Below are positions 19,362-27,641 of a stretch of 64,000 nucleotides of DNA, piece after piece (within the stretch, counting starts at the first letter, position 1; each line of letters starts with the position of its first letter). The notes beneath the pieces were generated by a model. The model was not told where the DNA came from, did no database searches, and was given only the letters and a program-made list of their open reading frames with translations. Origin of the DNA: Streptomyces scabiei 87.22. Lineage in GTDB: Bacteria > Actinomycetota > Actinomycetes > Streptomycetales > Streptomycetaceae. Made by a program: the position numbers and the translations under genes. The stretch covers positions 9,486,001 through 9,550,000 of the forward strand of contig NC_013929.1 of assembly GCF_000091305.1 (NCBI RefSeq). Direction: 5' to 3'.

Positions 19362-20210
19362 ATGACCTCTGCGGGGCATCAGGACCTCGTCGTCACCCGG
19401 GCCACGCCCGACGACTGGGCGGTGGTCGCCCGATGGGCGGGCGACGAGGGCTGGAACCCGGGGCTCTCGGACCCGTCGTGCTTCTTCGCACAGGACCCCG
19501 AGGGCTTCTTCATCGGCCGGCTCGACGGTGAACCGGTCTCCTCCGTCTCCGTCGTCACCTACGGCGCCGACCACGCCTTCCTCGGCTTCTACCTGGTCCG
19601 CCCGGATCTGCGCGGCCGGGGACACGGCCTCGCCACCTGGCGGACCGCGCTCGCCCACGCCGGCGACCGCACGGTCGGCCTCGACGGCGTGGTCGCGCAG
19701 CAGGACAACTACCGCCGGTCCGGCTTCGAGCCCGCCCACCGCACCTACCGGTACGCGGGAGTGATCCCGGAGGCCGCCCCGCCCGACGGCCTCGTGCCGG
19801 TCCGCGACGCCGCCTCCCTCGCCGCGTACGACAACGCCTGCCACCCGGCCGACCGCCCCCGCTTCCTGGAACGCTGGCTGACCACCGACGGACACCGGGC
19901 CCTCGCACGGATCGTCGACGGGCGGCTCGCCGGCTACGGCGTGATCCGCCCCGGCCGGGACGCCCTGCGGATCGGCCCCCTGTTCGCCGACACCCCGGCG
20001 GACGCCCGCGCGCTCCTCGCCGGGCTCGCCGCCGAGGCCGCGGGCCGCGCGCTGGCCATCGACGTGCCGGAGCCGAACACGGCCGCCGTGGCGCTGGCCG
20101 AGGAGTACGGGCTGACCCCGTCCTTCGAGACGGCCCGCATGTACACCGGCCCGGTCCGCCCGTACGCCACGGAGCGCGTCTACGGGATCACGACGCTCGA
20201 ACTCGGCTAG
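19362..20210 (+). CDS. two-domain GNAT acetyltransferase
   Basis: This 282-residue protein has an N-terminal GNAT domain with the acetyl-CoA site LVRPDLRGRGHGLATW near residues 79-93. A C-terminal Acetyltransf_18-like domain follows (LARIVDGRLAGYGVIRPGRDALRIGPLFAD). The ATG at 19362 follows GGAG. Its TAG stop lies inside the left CTAG of the palindromic element at 20207-20270. The acceptor is unknown. Confidence 0.85.
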   Translation: MTSAGHQDLVVTRATPDDWAVVARWAGDEGWNPGLSDPSCFFAQDPEGFFIGRLDGEPVSSVSVVTYGADHAFLGFYLVRPDLRGRGHGLATWRTALAHAGDRTVGLDGVVAQQDNYRRSGFEPAHRTYRYAGVIPEAAPPDGLVPVRDAASLAAYDNACHPADRPRFLERWLTTDGHRALARIVDGRLAGYGVIRPGRDALRIGPLFADTPADARALLAGLAAEAAGRALAIDVPEPNTAAVALAEEYGLTPSFETARMYTGPVRPYATERVYGITTLELG

Positions 20211-20270
20211 GGCGTGTTGCGAAAGTCCCGTCGTTCGCCCGAAGGGCGGGCCTTTCGCAACACGCCCTAG
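20207..20270. mobile_element. perfect palindrome with CTAG ends, MITE-like
   Basis: A 64-bp element with 19-bp perfect terminal inverted repeats: CTAGGGCGTGTTGCGAAAG at 20207-20225 and its reverse complement at 20252-20270. An inner CGCCC/GGGCG stem lies between. The flanking CTAG copies look like a 4-bp target duplication of the IS5-family type, though CTAG is itself palindromic. The left CTAG supplies the stop of the GNAT gene and the right CTAG supplies the stop of the convergent acyltransferase gene. Whatever its origin, it should fold as a bidirectional terminator. No transposase is present. Confidence 0.6.
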
Positions 20271-21403
20271 ACGAGGGGACGGTGTCCTCCGCCCCGGACC
20301 CGGCCGGAGTGTCCGGCGTCCCGGGCGGCGGCCTCCTTCCGGAACGCCCACTCCATGCGTGGTTCGACGACACAGCGCAGGGTGGTTCGTACGGGCGCGG
20401 TGCACAGCAGGGTGATGCCGCCGGCCGCGACGGCCGTCACCGCGAGCTGCCCGAGCGGGGTGTGGACCCACTCCACGGCGTACCAGTCGCGGAAACGCGC
20501 CCACTTGATCACGAAACCGTGCAGCAGGTAGCCGTACATCGTGCCGGCGCCCAGCGCGGTGAACCACAGCCGCCGGCGCGGCACCCAGGCCAGGAAGCAG
20601 GCCGTCAGCAGCACCGCCAGACAGAACAGAGCGGGCGTGGTCAGCAGGCCCGCCCAGCGGGGCGCGCCCTGACCGGTGACACTGCCCCGGTGGTAGAACC
20701 AGCCCGCGTCGAACCACGGGGCCACCCGGTACGCGGCCAGGTACGCCCCGAGACCCACCGGGAGCAGACACAGCCGCGCCCGGCGGGTCCGCAGCCGCTC
20801 GAAGTGCTCGGCCCGCAGGGTCAGCCCGAGCACGAAGAACGGCAGGAACCCCAGCACCCGCTGGAGGGAGACGTCGCCGCCGAGGTCCGGGGAGACGGCC
20901 GCCAGCGTCGCCAGGCCCAGCGCGACGGGCAGCGGATGACGCAGCATCAGCCACAGGGGCGTGGTCAGCCTCCAGACGAAGAGCGCGACCAGGAACCACA
21001 TCACGTACCAGGGGTCCAGCAGGCTCAGCGGATAGCCCGGATCGTCCTGCGCCCAGCGGTAGAACAGCGTGTACGCCGTCTCGAACACGACGTACGGCAG
21101 CACCACCCCCGTCATCAGCCGCTTCAGCCGGCCCGGCGCCATGTCGAAACTTCGCGAGAAGTAGCCGGAGATCAGGGCGAAGGCGGGCATGTGGAAGGCG
21201 TAGACGGTCAGATACGCGGCCGTCACGGTCCGGCTGCCGTACGTCAGCGGCTCCCACGCGTGCCCGCAGGCCACCAGGACGATGGTCAGGTACTTCGCGT
21301 TGTCGAAGTACGGGTCCCGCGAGGTCCGCCCGGCTCGCGGCCCGGCCCGCTCGGGCGGGACCGGCGGCGCCGGGCCGACGTGCTGCACCGCGTCTTCGGA
21401 CAT
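20267..21403 (-). CDS. acyltransferase family 3 integral membrane protein
   Basis: This 378-residue membrane protein has about ten hydrophobic segments and the acyltransferase_3 layout. The N-terminal family motif is FDNAKYLTIVLVACGHAWEPL near residue 32, followed by AFHMPAFALISGYFSRSF. These proteins move acyl groups onto exported sugars or lipids. The ATG at 21403 follows GGAGACCTCCCCG. The stop codon lies in the right arm of the palindromic element. The substrate is unknown. Confidence 0.85.
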   Translation of the reverse strand: MSEDAVQHVGPAPPVPPERAGPRAGRTSRDPYFDNAKYLTIVLVACGHAWEPLTYGSRTVTAAYLTVYAFHMPAFALISGYFSRSFDMAPGRLKRLMTGVVLPYVVFETAYTLFYRWAQDDPGYPLSLLDPWYVMWFLVALFVWRLTTPLWLMLRHPLPVALGLATLAAVSPDLGGDVSLQRVLGFLPFFVLGLTLRAEHFERLRTRRARLCLLPVGLGAYLAAYRVAPWFDAGWFYHRGSVTGQGAPRWAGLLTTPALFCLAVLLTACFLAWVPRRRLWFTALGAGTMYGYLLHGFVIKWARFRDWYAVEWVHTPLGQLAVTAVAAGGITLLCTAPVRTTLRCVVEPRMEWAFRKEAAARDAGHSGRVRGGGHRPLV

Positions 21404-21535
21404 CGGGGAGGTCTCCGGGCTGCGAGGACGGAACCCGGACCGCCTGCCCCGTCCCGCCCGGCTCACTCCTCCTCGGCCACCGCGCGCGGGCGAATTCCAT
21501 TGCCAGGGTGAACGACTGATGATGGAGTGAGCGGT

Positions 21536-22330
21536 ATGGATCACGCTGCTGTGCTGGCACTGTTCGACCGCGACATGCGCGAGGGCGCCCGCCCCGACGG
21601 GCCCGGCGCCCGGATCGAGCGCGTGGGCGGGGTGGTGCGGCAGGTCGGTTTCGAGAACGGCTGGAGCGGCGTCGTCTGGTCCGACCTGGACGAGGCGGGC
21701 GCCGACGCGGCGATCGCCGAGCAGATCCGGTACTTCTCCGGCCTCGGCCGCGACTTCGAGTGGAAGCTGTACGGCCACGACCTCCCCGTCGACCTGGGGC
21801 AGCGCCTGCGCGACGCCGGGTTCACGGCCGACCCGGAGGAGACGCTGATGGTCGCGGAGGTCGCCGACCTGAGCCTCGACGTCGAACCGCCCGAGGGCGT
21901 CCGGCTGCTCCCGGTCACCGACCGCGCGGGCGTGGACATGGTGGCCCGCGTCCACGAGAGGGCCTTCGGCACGGACAGCACCCGGATGCGCCACCAGCTG
22001 CTGGCCCAGCTCACGGGGGACCCCGAGTCCGTGGTGGCCGTGGTGGCGCTCGTCGGCGACGAACCGGTGAGCGCCGCCCGGATGGAACTGCTCCCCGGTA
22101 CCCGCTTCGCCGGCCTGTGGGGCGGCGGAACCGTCGAGGCATGGAGGGGCCGGGGCGTCTACCGTGCCCTGGTCGCCCACCGCGCCCGCGTCGCCGCCGA
22201 CCGCGGCTACCGCTATGTGCAGGTCGACGCGCTCGCCACCAGCCGCCCGATCCTGGCCCGCCTGGGCTTCGAGCCGCTCACCACGACCACGCCGTACGAG
22301 TACGCCGTGGGGAGCGCGGAGTCCTCCTGA
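21536..22330 (+). CDS. GNAT acetyltransferase
   Basis: This 264-residue protein has a C-terminal GNAT domain: acetyl-CoA binding at WGGGTVEAWRGRGVYRALVAHRA near residues 200-222, then ATSRPILARLGFEPLTTTTPY. The N-terminal half (residues 1-125) is a degenerate GNAT-like or family-specific domain. The ATG at 21536 follows GGAG at 8 nt; a GTG at 21527 lies too close to that site to be preferred. The acceptor is unknown. Confidence 0.82.
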   Translation: MDHAAVLALFDRDMREGARPDGPGARIERVGGVVRQVGFENGWSGVVWSDLDEAGADAAIAEQIRYFSGLGRDFEWKLYGHDLPVDLGQRLRDAGFTADPEETLMVAEVADLSLDVEPPEGVRLLPVTDRAGVDMVARVHERAFGTDSTRMRHQLLAQLTGDPESVVAVVALVGDEPVSAARMELLPGTRFAGLWGGGTVEAWRGRGVYRALVAHRARVAADRGYRYVQVDALATSRPILARLGFEPLTTTTPYEYAVGSAESS

Positions 22331-22360
22331 GCGGCCGGGCGGGGAGCGGCGCCCCTCGCG

Positions 22361-23290
22361 TCACAGGTCGAGCTGGTACTCGATGGACGTGTGCGTGGGC
22401 CGGTAGCCGAGCGCGTCGTTGACCCGGCGCATCGGGACGTTCTCCGCGGCCGTGTCGGTCAGCAGGGCGGAGGCCCGGCCGTGGGCGTGCAGCACGGACT
22501 TCGCCTTCATCCAGAGCCCCAGCCCGTGGCCCCGGTGCTCCGGCAGCACGGCCGTACCGTAGTGCTGCCCCTCGCCCCGGCCGTCGCCGGGCAGGACGAG
22601 CTCCGAGAAACCCACGACGGTGCCGCTGGACGTGTGCACCGCGGCCACGGTGTACAGCGAGTCGCCGCGCTTCGCGATCGCCTCGGCGGCGGCGACGACG
22701 CGTTCCACGTCCCAGACCACCGTCCCGTAGTCGGTGTCGCCCATCGGCATGTCGTCCATCGCGCGGCGCGACGCGGCGTAGTTCTGTGCGAGACCGTCCG
22801 GTACGACGCCCGCCCAGCTGGTCAGGTGGTAGCCCGGCCGGGGCGCGTCGAGGAGGTGCTTCACGTGGCCGGGGTCGACCGTGGCGAGGTCGAGCCGGGC
22901 GTACGTCAGCGTGAGCACCGGGCGGAATCCGCGTGCCGCCAGGAAGGCGTCGCCCGGGGAGCCCCGCTCGGCCTGGGCGACGACCGCGCGCCGGCCGTCG
23001 GCACGTGCCGAGCCGGCCGCGGCGTCGAGGAGCGCGGTCCCGACGCCCTGCCGCCGCTCGGCGGGGTGCACGGCCCCCTCCAGCTCGGCCAGGTGGGACT
23101 GACCGTCCCTGGTGAACAGCCGCAGGAAGGCGGATCCGAGGGGGCTGCCGTCCGGCGCGGACGCCAGCCAGGCGAGGCGGTGGCTGGACGGGGCGGCGGC
23201 GGGATCGACGAGCGGGGTGACGCGCGGGGGCAAGAGGGCTCCGGGACTGGTCGGTGAAGGCGGACGACGGGGCCCGGAGACGCTAGCCAC
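22361..23290 (-). CDS. two-domain GNAT acetyltransferase (second copy type)
   Basis: This 309-residue protein has two GNAT domains. The first acetyl-CoA site is GAVHPAERRQGVGTALLDAA near residues 73-92. The second is TAVLPEHRGHGLGLWMKAKS near 243-262, followed by NVPMRRVNDALGYRP. The GTG start at 23290 has a poor Shine-Dalgarno sequence, so the true start may be slightly downstream. It is convergent with the preceding GNAT gene, with a 30-bp gap. Neighbouring GNATs differ in sequence, so they are not a recent tandem duplication. Confidence 0.82.
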   Translation of the reverse strand: MASVSGPRRPPSPTSPGALLPPRVTPLVDPAAAPSSHRLAWLASAPDGSPLGSAFLRLFTRDGQSHLAELEGAVHPAERRQGVGTALLDAAAGSARADGRRAVVAQAERGSPGDAFLAARGFRPVLTLTYARLDLATVDPGHVKHLLDAPRPGYHLTSWAGVVPDGLAQNYAASRRAMDDMPMGDTDYGTVVWDVERVVAAAEAIAKRGDSLYTVAAVHTSSGTVVGFSELVLPGDGRGEGQHYGTAVLPEHRGHGLGLWMKAKSVLHAHGRASALLTDTAAENVPMRRVNDALGYRPTHTSIEYQLDL

Positions 23291-23356
23291 CGGTCAGGAC
23301 GTCCCGCAACGCAATTCCGGCGCGCAGGGGTGTCCTCCGTGCCCCGGCCTCGGCTT

Positions 23357-23671
23357 TCACAGGGGCGGCGTCTCGGCACGGCCCGACCGGTGCACCGTCC
23401 GCACGGTCGGGCGGCTCGGGTGTGCGGCGGCCTGAAGTGCCCGCCGGACGACCGACGCGGGGTCCCCCTCGTGGTACGGCCGCTCGGACGGCTCGCTGCC
23501 GTCGAGGAACTCCTGGTGGCGCAGGGCGTACGAGAGGTGGGCCGGGGGCTCGGCCGGCGCGGGCGTGCGGGCGGGATCGCTCGACGGGACGTGGCTCCAG
23601 CAGGCGTCGGCCCGGACACGTACGGCGGTCCCGAGGACGGCGGCCGGCCCGCGGAAGCGAGCCGGCCGCCG
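23357..23671 (-). pseudogene. open coding frame without a start codon, probable gene remnant
   Basis: Between the GNAT and SPW genes a 104-codon minus-strand frame shows normal Streptomyces codon bias. Its segments include ADACWSHVPSSDP, LSYALRHQEFLDGSEPSER and DPASVVRRALQAAA. It begins after an in-frame TAA at 23672-23674 and has no ATG, GTG or TTG in its first half. It may be the tail of a gene broken by deletion or frameshift. The family was not recognised. Confidence 0.35.
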
Positions 23672-23694
23672 TTACCCCTCGCGGGCGTCCTGTT

Positions 23695-24150
23695 CTACAC
23701 CTGCGGCGCGCGGCCCGCACGCGGAGTGCCCCTCGCAGCCGCGCCGGCGCACATCAGCCCCAGCAGCAGCGCCAGGCAGCCGATGATGATGTTGTTGACC
23801 ACGACACCGGCGTCCGGGCTGTCCCCGACGATCCACGCCGCGACGATCATCCACACGCCCAGCGCGCACATGGCCCAGCTCAGCCCGTACATCCGGTCCG
23901 GTGCGGCCGTGAAGCCGAGGGCCAGCAGGCCGATGGCGATACCCACGACGAGGTTGTGGGACGCGAGCGCCGGCTGGCTCGTCGAGTAGTGGAGTATCCA
24001 CGGGGACACGGCGCAGTACAGACCGAGGAGGAACACCGGTCCGTCCACGAGTGCCACATCACGACCACCCAGCATGCGGGCGAACCGGGCCTGCATTTCG
24101 GGTGCGTCGGGGTGGCTGGTGATGTCACTCCTGTGTGAGACGTTGGCCAT
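23695..24150 (-). CDS. SPW-repeat membrane protein
   Basis: This 151-residue membrane protein has about four hydrophobic segments and two SPW-type units: GLYCAVSPWILHYS near residue 48 and YGLSWAMCALGVWMIVAAWIVG near residue 90. A soluble N-terminal stretch of about 35 residues precedes them. The ATG at 24150 follows AAAGGAG with 8 nt spacing. The function of the family is unknown. It is transcribed in the same direction as litS, 275 bp downstream, with a hairpin between. Confidence 0.82.
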   Translation of the reverse strand: MANVSHRSDITSHPDAPEMQARFARMLGGRDVALVDGPVFLLGLYCAVSPWILHYSTSQPALASHNLVVGIAIGLLALGFTAAPDRMYGLSWAMCALGVWMIVAAWIVGDSPDAGVVVNNIIIGCLALLLGLMCAGAAARGTPRAGRAPQV

Positions 24151-24278
24151 GACTCGAACTCCTTTGAACTCCGCAGGCCCGACCGCGTCCGACGAGTGGG
24201 CGGTTGGCGCCGCGTACGTTCATTCTGCTCTTATTTTTCCCTTATGTGTAGTCGTCGGAGTCGAGGGTCCGGGAGGGT

Positions 24279-24323
24279 GGACCCGCCCCCGAAGAGCGCC
24301 GACCGCTCCTCGGAGGCGGGTCC
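24279..24323 (-). terminator. hairpin downstream of the sigma factor gene
   Basis: GGACCCGCC at 24279-24287 pairs with GGCGGGTCC at 24315-24323, with an inner GAGCG/CGCTC stem in the loop. It lies about 100 bp past the stop of the sigma factor gene. No T-tract is present. Confidence 0.45.
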
Positions 24324-24424
24324 TGGCGGGGGCCGCGCCCTCGACCGGAAGCGCCCCGGTCGTCGGCCCCGCGCCTGCTCCTTCCGTGACCGGCCGGCGC
24401 ACGGATGCGCGGACCGCTCTCGGA

Positions 24425-25036
24425 TCACATGAAACGTTTGTGCGTCGAATCTCCTTGCGCCTCGGGTGTCCCGGTACCGCCGCCCAGACGGCTCTGCAGC
24501 CGCCGTAGACCTCGCCGGGTGTGGCTCTTGACGGTGCCGAGGGGCAGGCCCGTACGCTCCGCGATCTGGAGCTGGGTGAGGTCCTCGTAGAAGGCCAGGT
24601 GCAGGACCAGCCTCTGGGGCGCCGGAAGCCCGGCGAGTTCGGCGCGGATCAGCATCCGGTCGAGCACGGCCTCGGGGCTCGCGCGGTCGTGCCCGCCGAC
24701 GTGCGTGAGCGCGGCGCCCGCCGAGGTGACCAGATCCGCACGACGGGTCCGCGCGGACAGGGCGTCGGCGATCCGGCGCCGGGCGATCCCGACGATCCAG
24801 GCCCCCATCGCACCGCGCTCGGAGCGATAGCCGTGCCGCCCCCGCCACACCCCCAGGAACACCTGCTGGGTGACGTCCTCGGCCTCACCGCTGTCCCCGA
24901 GACTGCGCTGGGCGAGCGCGTGGACCAGCGCCGACCAGCGGTGGTACGCGGCGGCCAGGCAGTCGTCGTCGCCCGCCACCAGGCCCCGCGCCAGTTCCTC
25001 GTCCGCGAGCACGGCGGTCGGACCCACAGGACTCAC
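24425..25036 (-). CDS. litS: ECF sigma factor, LitS-type
   Basis: This 203-residue sigma-70 family protein has regions 2 and 4 only. Region 2 reads GEAEDVTQQVFLGVWRGRHGYR near residues 49-71. Region 4 reads LPAPQRLVLHLAFYEDLTQLQIAERTGLPLGTVKSHTRRGLRRL near 137-180. It is divergent from a LitR-type B12-binding MerR regulator, 100 bp away. In S. coelicolor the litS-litR pair drives light-induced carotenoid and photolyase expression. The GTG at 25036 follows GAGGAG. The symbol rests on this context; no anti-sigma gene is adjacent. Confidence 0.8.
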   Translation of the reverse strand: MSPVGPTAVLADEELARGLVAGDDDCLAAAYHRWSALVHALAQRSLGDSGEAEDVTQQVFLGVWRGRHGYRSERGAMGAWIVGIARRRIADALSARTRRADLVTSAGAALTHVGGHDRASPEAVLDRMLIRAELAGLPAPQRLVLHLAFYEDLTQLQIAERTGLPLGTVKSHTRRGLRRLQSRLGGGTGTPEAQGDSTHKRFM

Positions 25037-25101
25037 GAGGGCGGCTCCTCACGCCGGGCGGTGCGCATGGCGCCATCGTGCGAGCCCGTGAGGCGGGGCT
25101 T

Positions 25102-25137
25102 CAAATCGCATCGCTTCTGCATCGTATGATCGCCGCA
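25102..25137 (+). promoter_or_regulatory. litR promoter with 11-bp-spaced repeats
   Basis: GCATCG occurs at 25108-25113 and again at 25119-25124, an 11-bp period. TATGAT at 25125-25130 is a good -10 box, and the ATG follows after 6 nt, so the transcript is probably leaderless. Tandem 11-bp direct repeats are the operator type bound by CarH/LitR proteins, so this is a candidate LitR autoregulatory site shared with litS. Confidence 0.5.
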
Positions 25138-26207
25138 TGGCTGCGAACGGGGAGGAGAGCCCCGCCGATCCGGGACTGACCAGCGGTGCCCTGGCCCGGC
25201 GGCTGGGCGTGTCACCCACCACGCTGCGGTCCTGGGACCGCCGCTACGGCATCGGGCCCGAGGTCCGCGGAGACGGCCGGCACCGGCGCTGGAGCCCGCG
25301 GGACGTGGCGGTGCTGGAGGAGATGTGCCGGCTGACGTCCGCCGGACTGCCCCCGGGCGAGGCGGCACGCGTGGCACGTGCGGGGACCGCGACCCCGGCG
25401 GAGAGCGAGGCGGAGGAGCGAACCGGGGGAGCGCCGCTGCCCGACGGGGGCCGCCCCGGGCCCGCCCGGCCGTCGTCCCCGGGGGGCACCCGCGAGGAGT
25501 GCCGGGGCCTCGCCCGCGCCGCCGTACGCCTCGACGCCCCGGCCGTGGAGGACCTGCTGGCCGGGGCCGTCGAGCGGCACGGGCTGACGGCGGCCTGGCA
25601 GGACGTGATGGTGCCGACCCTGCACGCGGTGGGCCGCAAGTGGGCCTCGTCCGGCGACCGTTACGTGGAGGTGGAACACCTGCTGTCCTGGCACGTCTCC
25701 ACCGCCCTGCGCCGCCATACCCGGGCACCCGCGCCCGGTCACGACGCCACCGCCCCCGGCCCCGTCGTCCTGGCCTGCGTGCCCGGCGAACAGCACAGCC
25801 TGCCGCTGGAGGCGCTCGGCGCGGCGCTCGGCGAACTCGGCGTACCCGCCCGGATGTTCGGCGCGGCCGTCCCCGCCGAGGCGCTCACCGCGGCGGTCGA
25901 GCGGCTCGGCCCGGTGGCCGTCGTGCTGTGGGCCCAGGCCCGCTCCACGGCGAGTCCGCCGCTGGCCGGCCACGTCGCCGCCATGCGCTGGGGGGTGAAG
26001 GGTGCCCGCCGGCAGCCGCTCGTCGTGCTCGGCGGCCCCGGCTGGCACGGACGCCCCGCTCCGGGTACGGTCCGGCCGTCCTCGCTGGCGGAGGCGGTGG
26101 AGGCGCTGGCCGGACTGTACGGGCGGGCGGGCCGGCCGGATCAGGTACTGCGCCCGCGCAGGAACCGCTCCCGTCCCTCGGCCAGTTCGACGACCGGTTC
26201 CGGATAG
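25137..26207 (+). CDS. litR: LitR/CarH-type B12-dependent light-sensing MerR regulator
   Basis: This 356-residue protein has a MerR HTH at residues 14-80 (LARRLGVSPTTLRSWDRRYGIGPE). A helical bundle follows with Trp-x10-Glu-His near residues 166-178 (KWASSGDRYVEVEHLLSWH), then a cobalamin-binding domain beginning CVPGEQHSLPLEALG near 218. This is the CarH/LitR layout, in which adenosylcobalamin in the dark stabilises DNA binding and light releases it. The Gln-His in GEQH is at the position of the lower cobalt ligand. The leaderless ATG is at 25137. The C-terminal 22 codons overlap the convergent photolyase gene. Confidence 0.85.
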   Translation: MAANGEESPADPGLTSGALARRLGVSPTTLRSWDRRYGIGPEVRGDGRHRRWSPRDVAVLEEMCRLTSAGLPPGEAARVARAGTATPAESEAEERTGGAPLPDGGRPGPARPSSPGGTREECRGLARAAVRLDAPAVEDLLAGAVERHGLTAAWQDVMVPTLHAVGRKWASSGDRYVEVEHLLSWHVSTALRRHTRAPAPGHDATAPGPVVLACVPGEQHSLPLEALGAALGELGVPARMFGAAVPAEALTAAVERLGPVAVVLWAQARSTASPPLAGHVAAMRWGVKGARRQPLVVLGGPGWHGRPAPGTVRPSSLAEAVEALAGLYGRAGRPDQVLRPRRNRSRPSASSTTGSG

Positions 26208-27502
26208 TCGAGCGCGGCACGGTCCAGTCCCCGCAGCTTCCAGGGCTCGTGCACCGCGGGCGCCGCGAGGTCCGCCAGCTCGGGCACCCAGCGCCGTACG
26301 TACTCCCCGTCCGGGTCGTACCGCTTGGCCTGGGTGACCGGGTTGAGGATCCGGTTGGGGCGGGTGTCGGTGCCGGTGCCGGCCATCCACTGCCAGTTGA
26401 GCTGGTTGTTGGCCACGTCCCCGTCGACCAGCAGGTCCAGGAAGTGCCGCGCGCCCACGCGCCAGTCGATGTACAGCGTCTTGGCGAGGAAGCTCGCCGT
26501 CAGCAGCCGGCCCCGGTTGTGCATCCAGCCCTCGTGGCGGAGCTGGCGCATGGCCGCGTCCACCACCGGGTAGCCCGTACGGCCCGCCCGCCACGCCTCG
26601 GCCTCGTCGGGCACGGTACGCCAACGGTCGTGCTTGGCGCGGTAGTCGGCCTTCGCCGCCGCCGGACGGGCGGCCAGCACCTGGCGGTTGAAGTCCCGCC
26701 AGGCCAGCTGCCGGACGAACGCCTCGGCGCCAGGACCGCCCGCCCGGCGGGACCGGTGCACGAGTTCGACGGGGGAGAGGGTGCCGAAGTGCAGATGGGG
26801 CGAGAGGCGGGAGGTGGCGTCGCCGGCCAGGTCGTCGTGCCGGTCCTCGTACGCCTCGATGCCCGACCGCAGCCAGGCCGAGAACCGGCTGCGGCCCTCG
26901 ATCTCGCCGCCCGACGCCAGACCGGGGGAGACGCCGGACAGCCCCGCCCGGGAGGGGAGTTCCTCCGAGCCGACGCCGTCCGGCACGTGCACGGCCCGCG
27001 GGGCGGCCGACGCCTCCCGCAGCCGCTGCCGCGACCAGTGGCCGAAGTACGGGGTGAAGACCGCGAAGTGGTCCGTGGAGGCCGGCAGCACCGCGCCGGG
27101 GTCCACCGCGGACGTCACCGTGGCGTGGACGTGCAGGCGCACGCCCTCGGCCTCCAGCGCGCGCCGCAGCCGCTCCTCGCGGCGCTGGGCGTACGCGCTG
27201 ACGTCGGCCGCGAGGTGCACCTCGTCGGCGTCCGCCTCGGCGGCCACCTTGCACACCTCCTCCACCACGTCCCCGGAGCGGACCACGAGCCGGCCGCCCC
27301 GCTCGCGCAGCCCGGTGTCCAGGTCGCGCAGACAGTCGGCGAGGAACGCCAGACGGTTGGGCGCCGCGAACCCGGCACCGGTCACGTCCCGGTCGCGCAC
27401 GAACAACGGGACCACCTGCCGCGATCCGTCGAGCGCGGCACGCAGCGGCGGATGGTCGTGCAGCCGCAGATCGCAGGTGAACAGGACGACCGAGACGTTC
27501 AT
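26141..27502 (-). CDS. phr: deoxyribodipyrimidine photolyase
   Basis: This 453-residue protein of the class I CPD photolyase family repairs UV pyrimidine dimers using light, FAD and an antenna cofactor. The N-terminal Rossmann domain begins MNVSVVLFTCDLRLHDHPPL. FAD- and DNA-contact segments are intact: SPHLHFGTLSP, LAWRDFNRQVLA, YPVVDAAMRQLRHEGWMHNR and ANNQLNWQWMAGTGTD. The ATG at 27502 follows GGAG. The stop lies inside the 3' end of litR (67 bp overlap). Co-location with litS/litR fits light-controlled DNA repair. Confidence 0.93.
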   Translation of the reverse strand: MNVSVVLFTCDLRLHDHPPLRAALDGSRQVVPLFVRDRDVTGAGFAAPNRLAFLADCLRDLDTGLRERGGRLVVRSGDVVEEVCKVAAEADADEVHLAADVSAYAQRREERLRRALEAEGVRLHVHATVTSAVDPGAVLPASTDHFAVFTPYFGHWSRQRLREASAAPRAVHVPDGVGSEELPSRAGLSGVSPGLASGGEIEGRSRFSAWLRSGIEAYEDRHDDLAGDATSRLSPHLHFGTLSPVELVHRSRRAGGPGAEAFVRQLAWRDFNRQVLAARPAAAKADYRAKHDRWRTVPDEAEAWRAGRTGYPVVDAAMRQLRHEGWMHNRGRLLTASFLAKTLYIDWRVGARHFLDLLVDGDVANNQLNWQWMAGTGTDTRPNRILNPVTQAKRYDPDGEYVRRWVPELADLAAPAVHEPWKLRGLDRAALDYPEPVVELAEGRERFLRGRST

Positions 27503-27641
27503 GTCGGCTCCGGGGAGAAGAGGGAGGGGCGTCGGCTGCTTCCGGCCGCGGGCACCCGGCGGATGCACGGACCGGCGGCGGGGCGGGAGCACGGTGGCGC
27601 GGGGCGCCCGGAACGGGCCGGGCGCGGGCGCCGGGCGCACG

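Noticed and set aside
21527..21535. GTG start for the second GNAT gene
   Set aside because: The ribosome site GGAG at 21524-21527 overlaps it; the ATG at 21536 has proper spacing.
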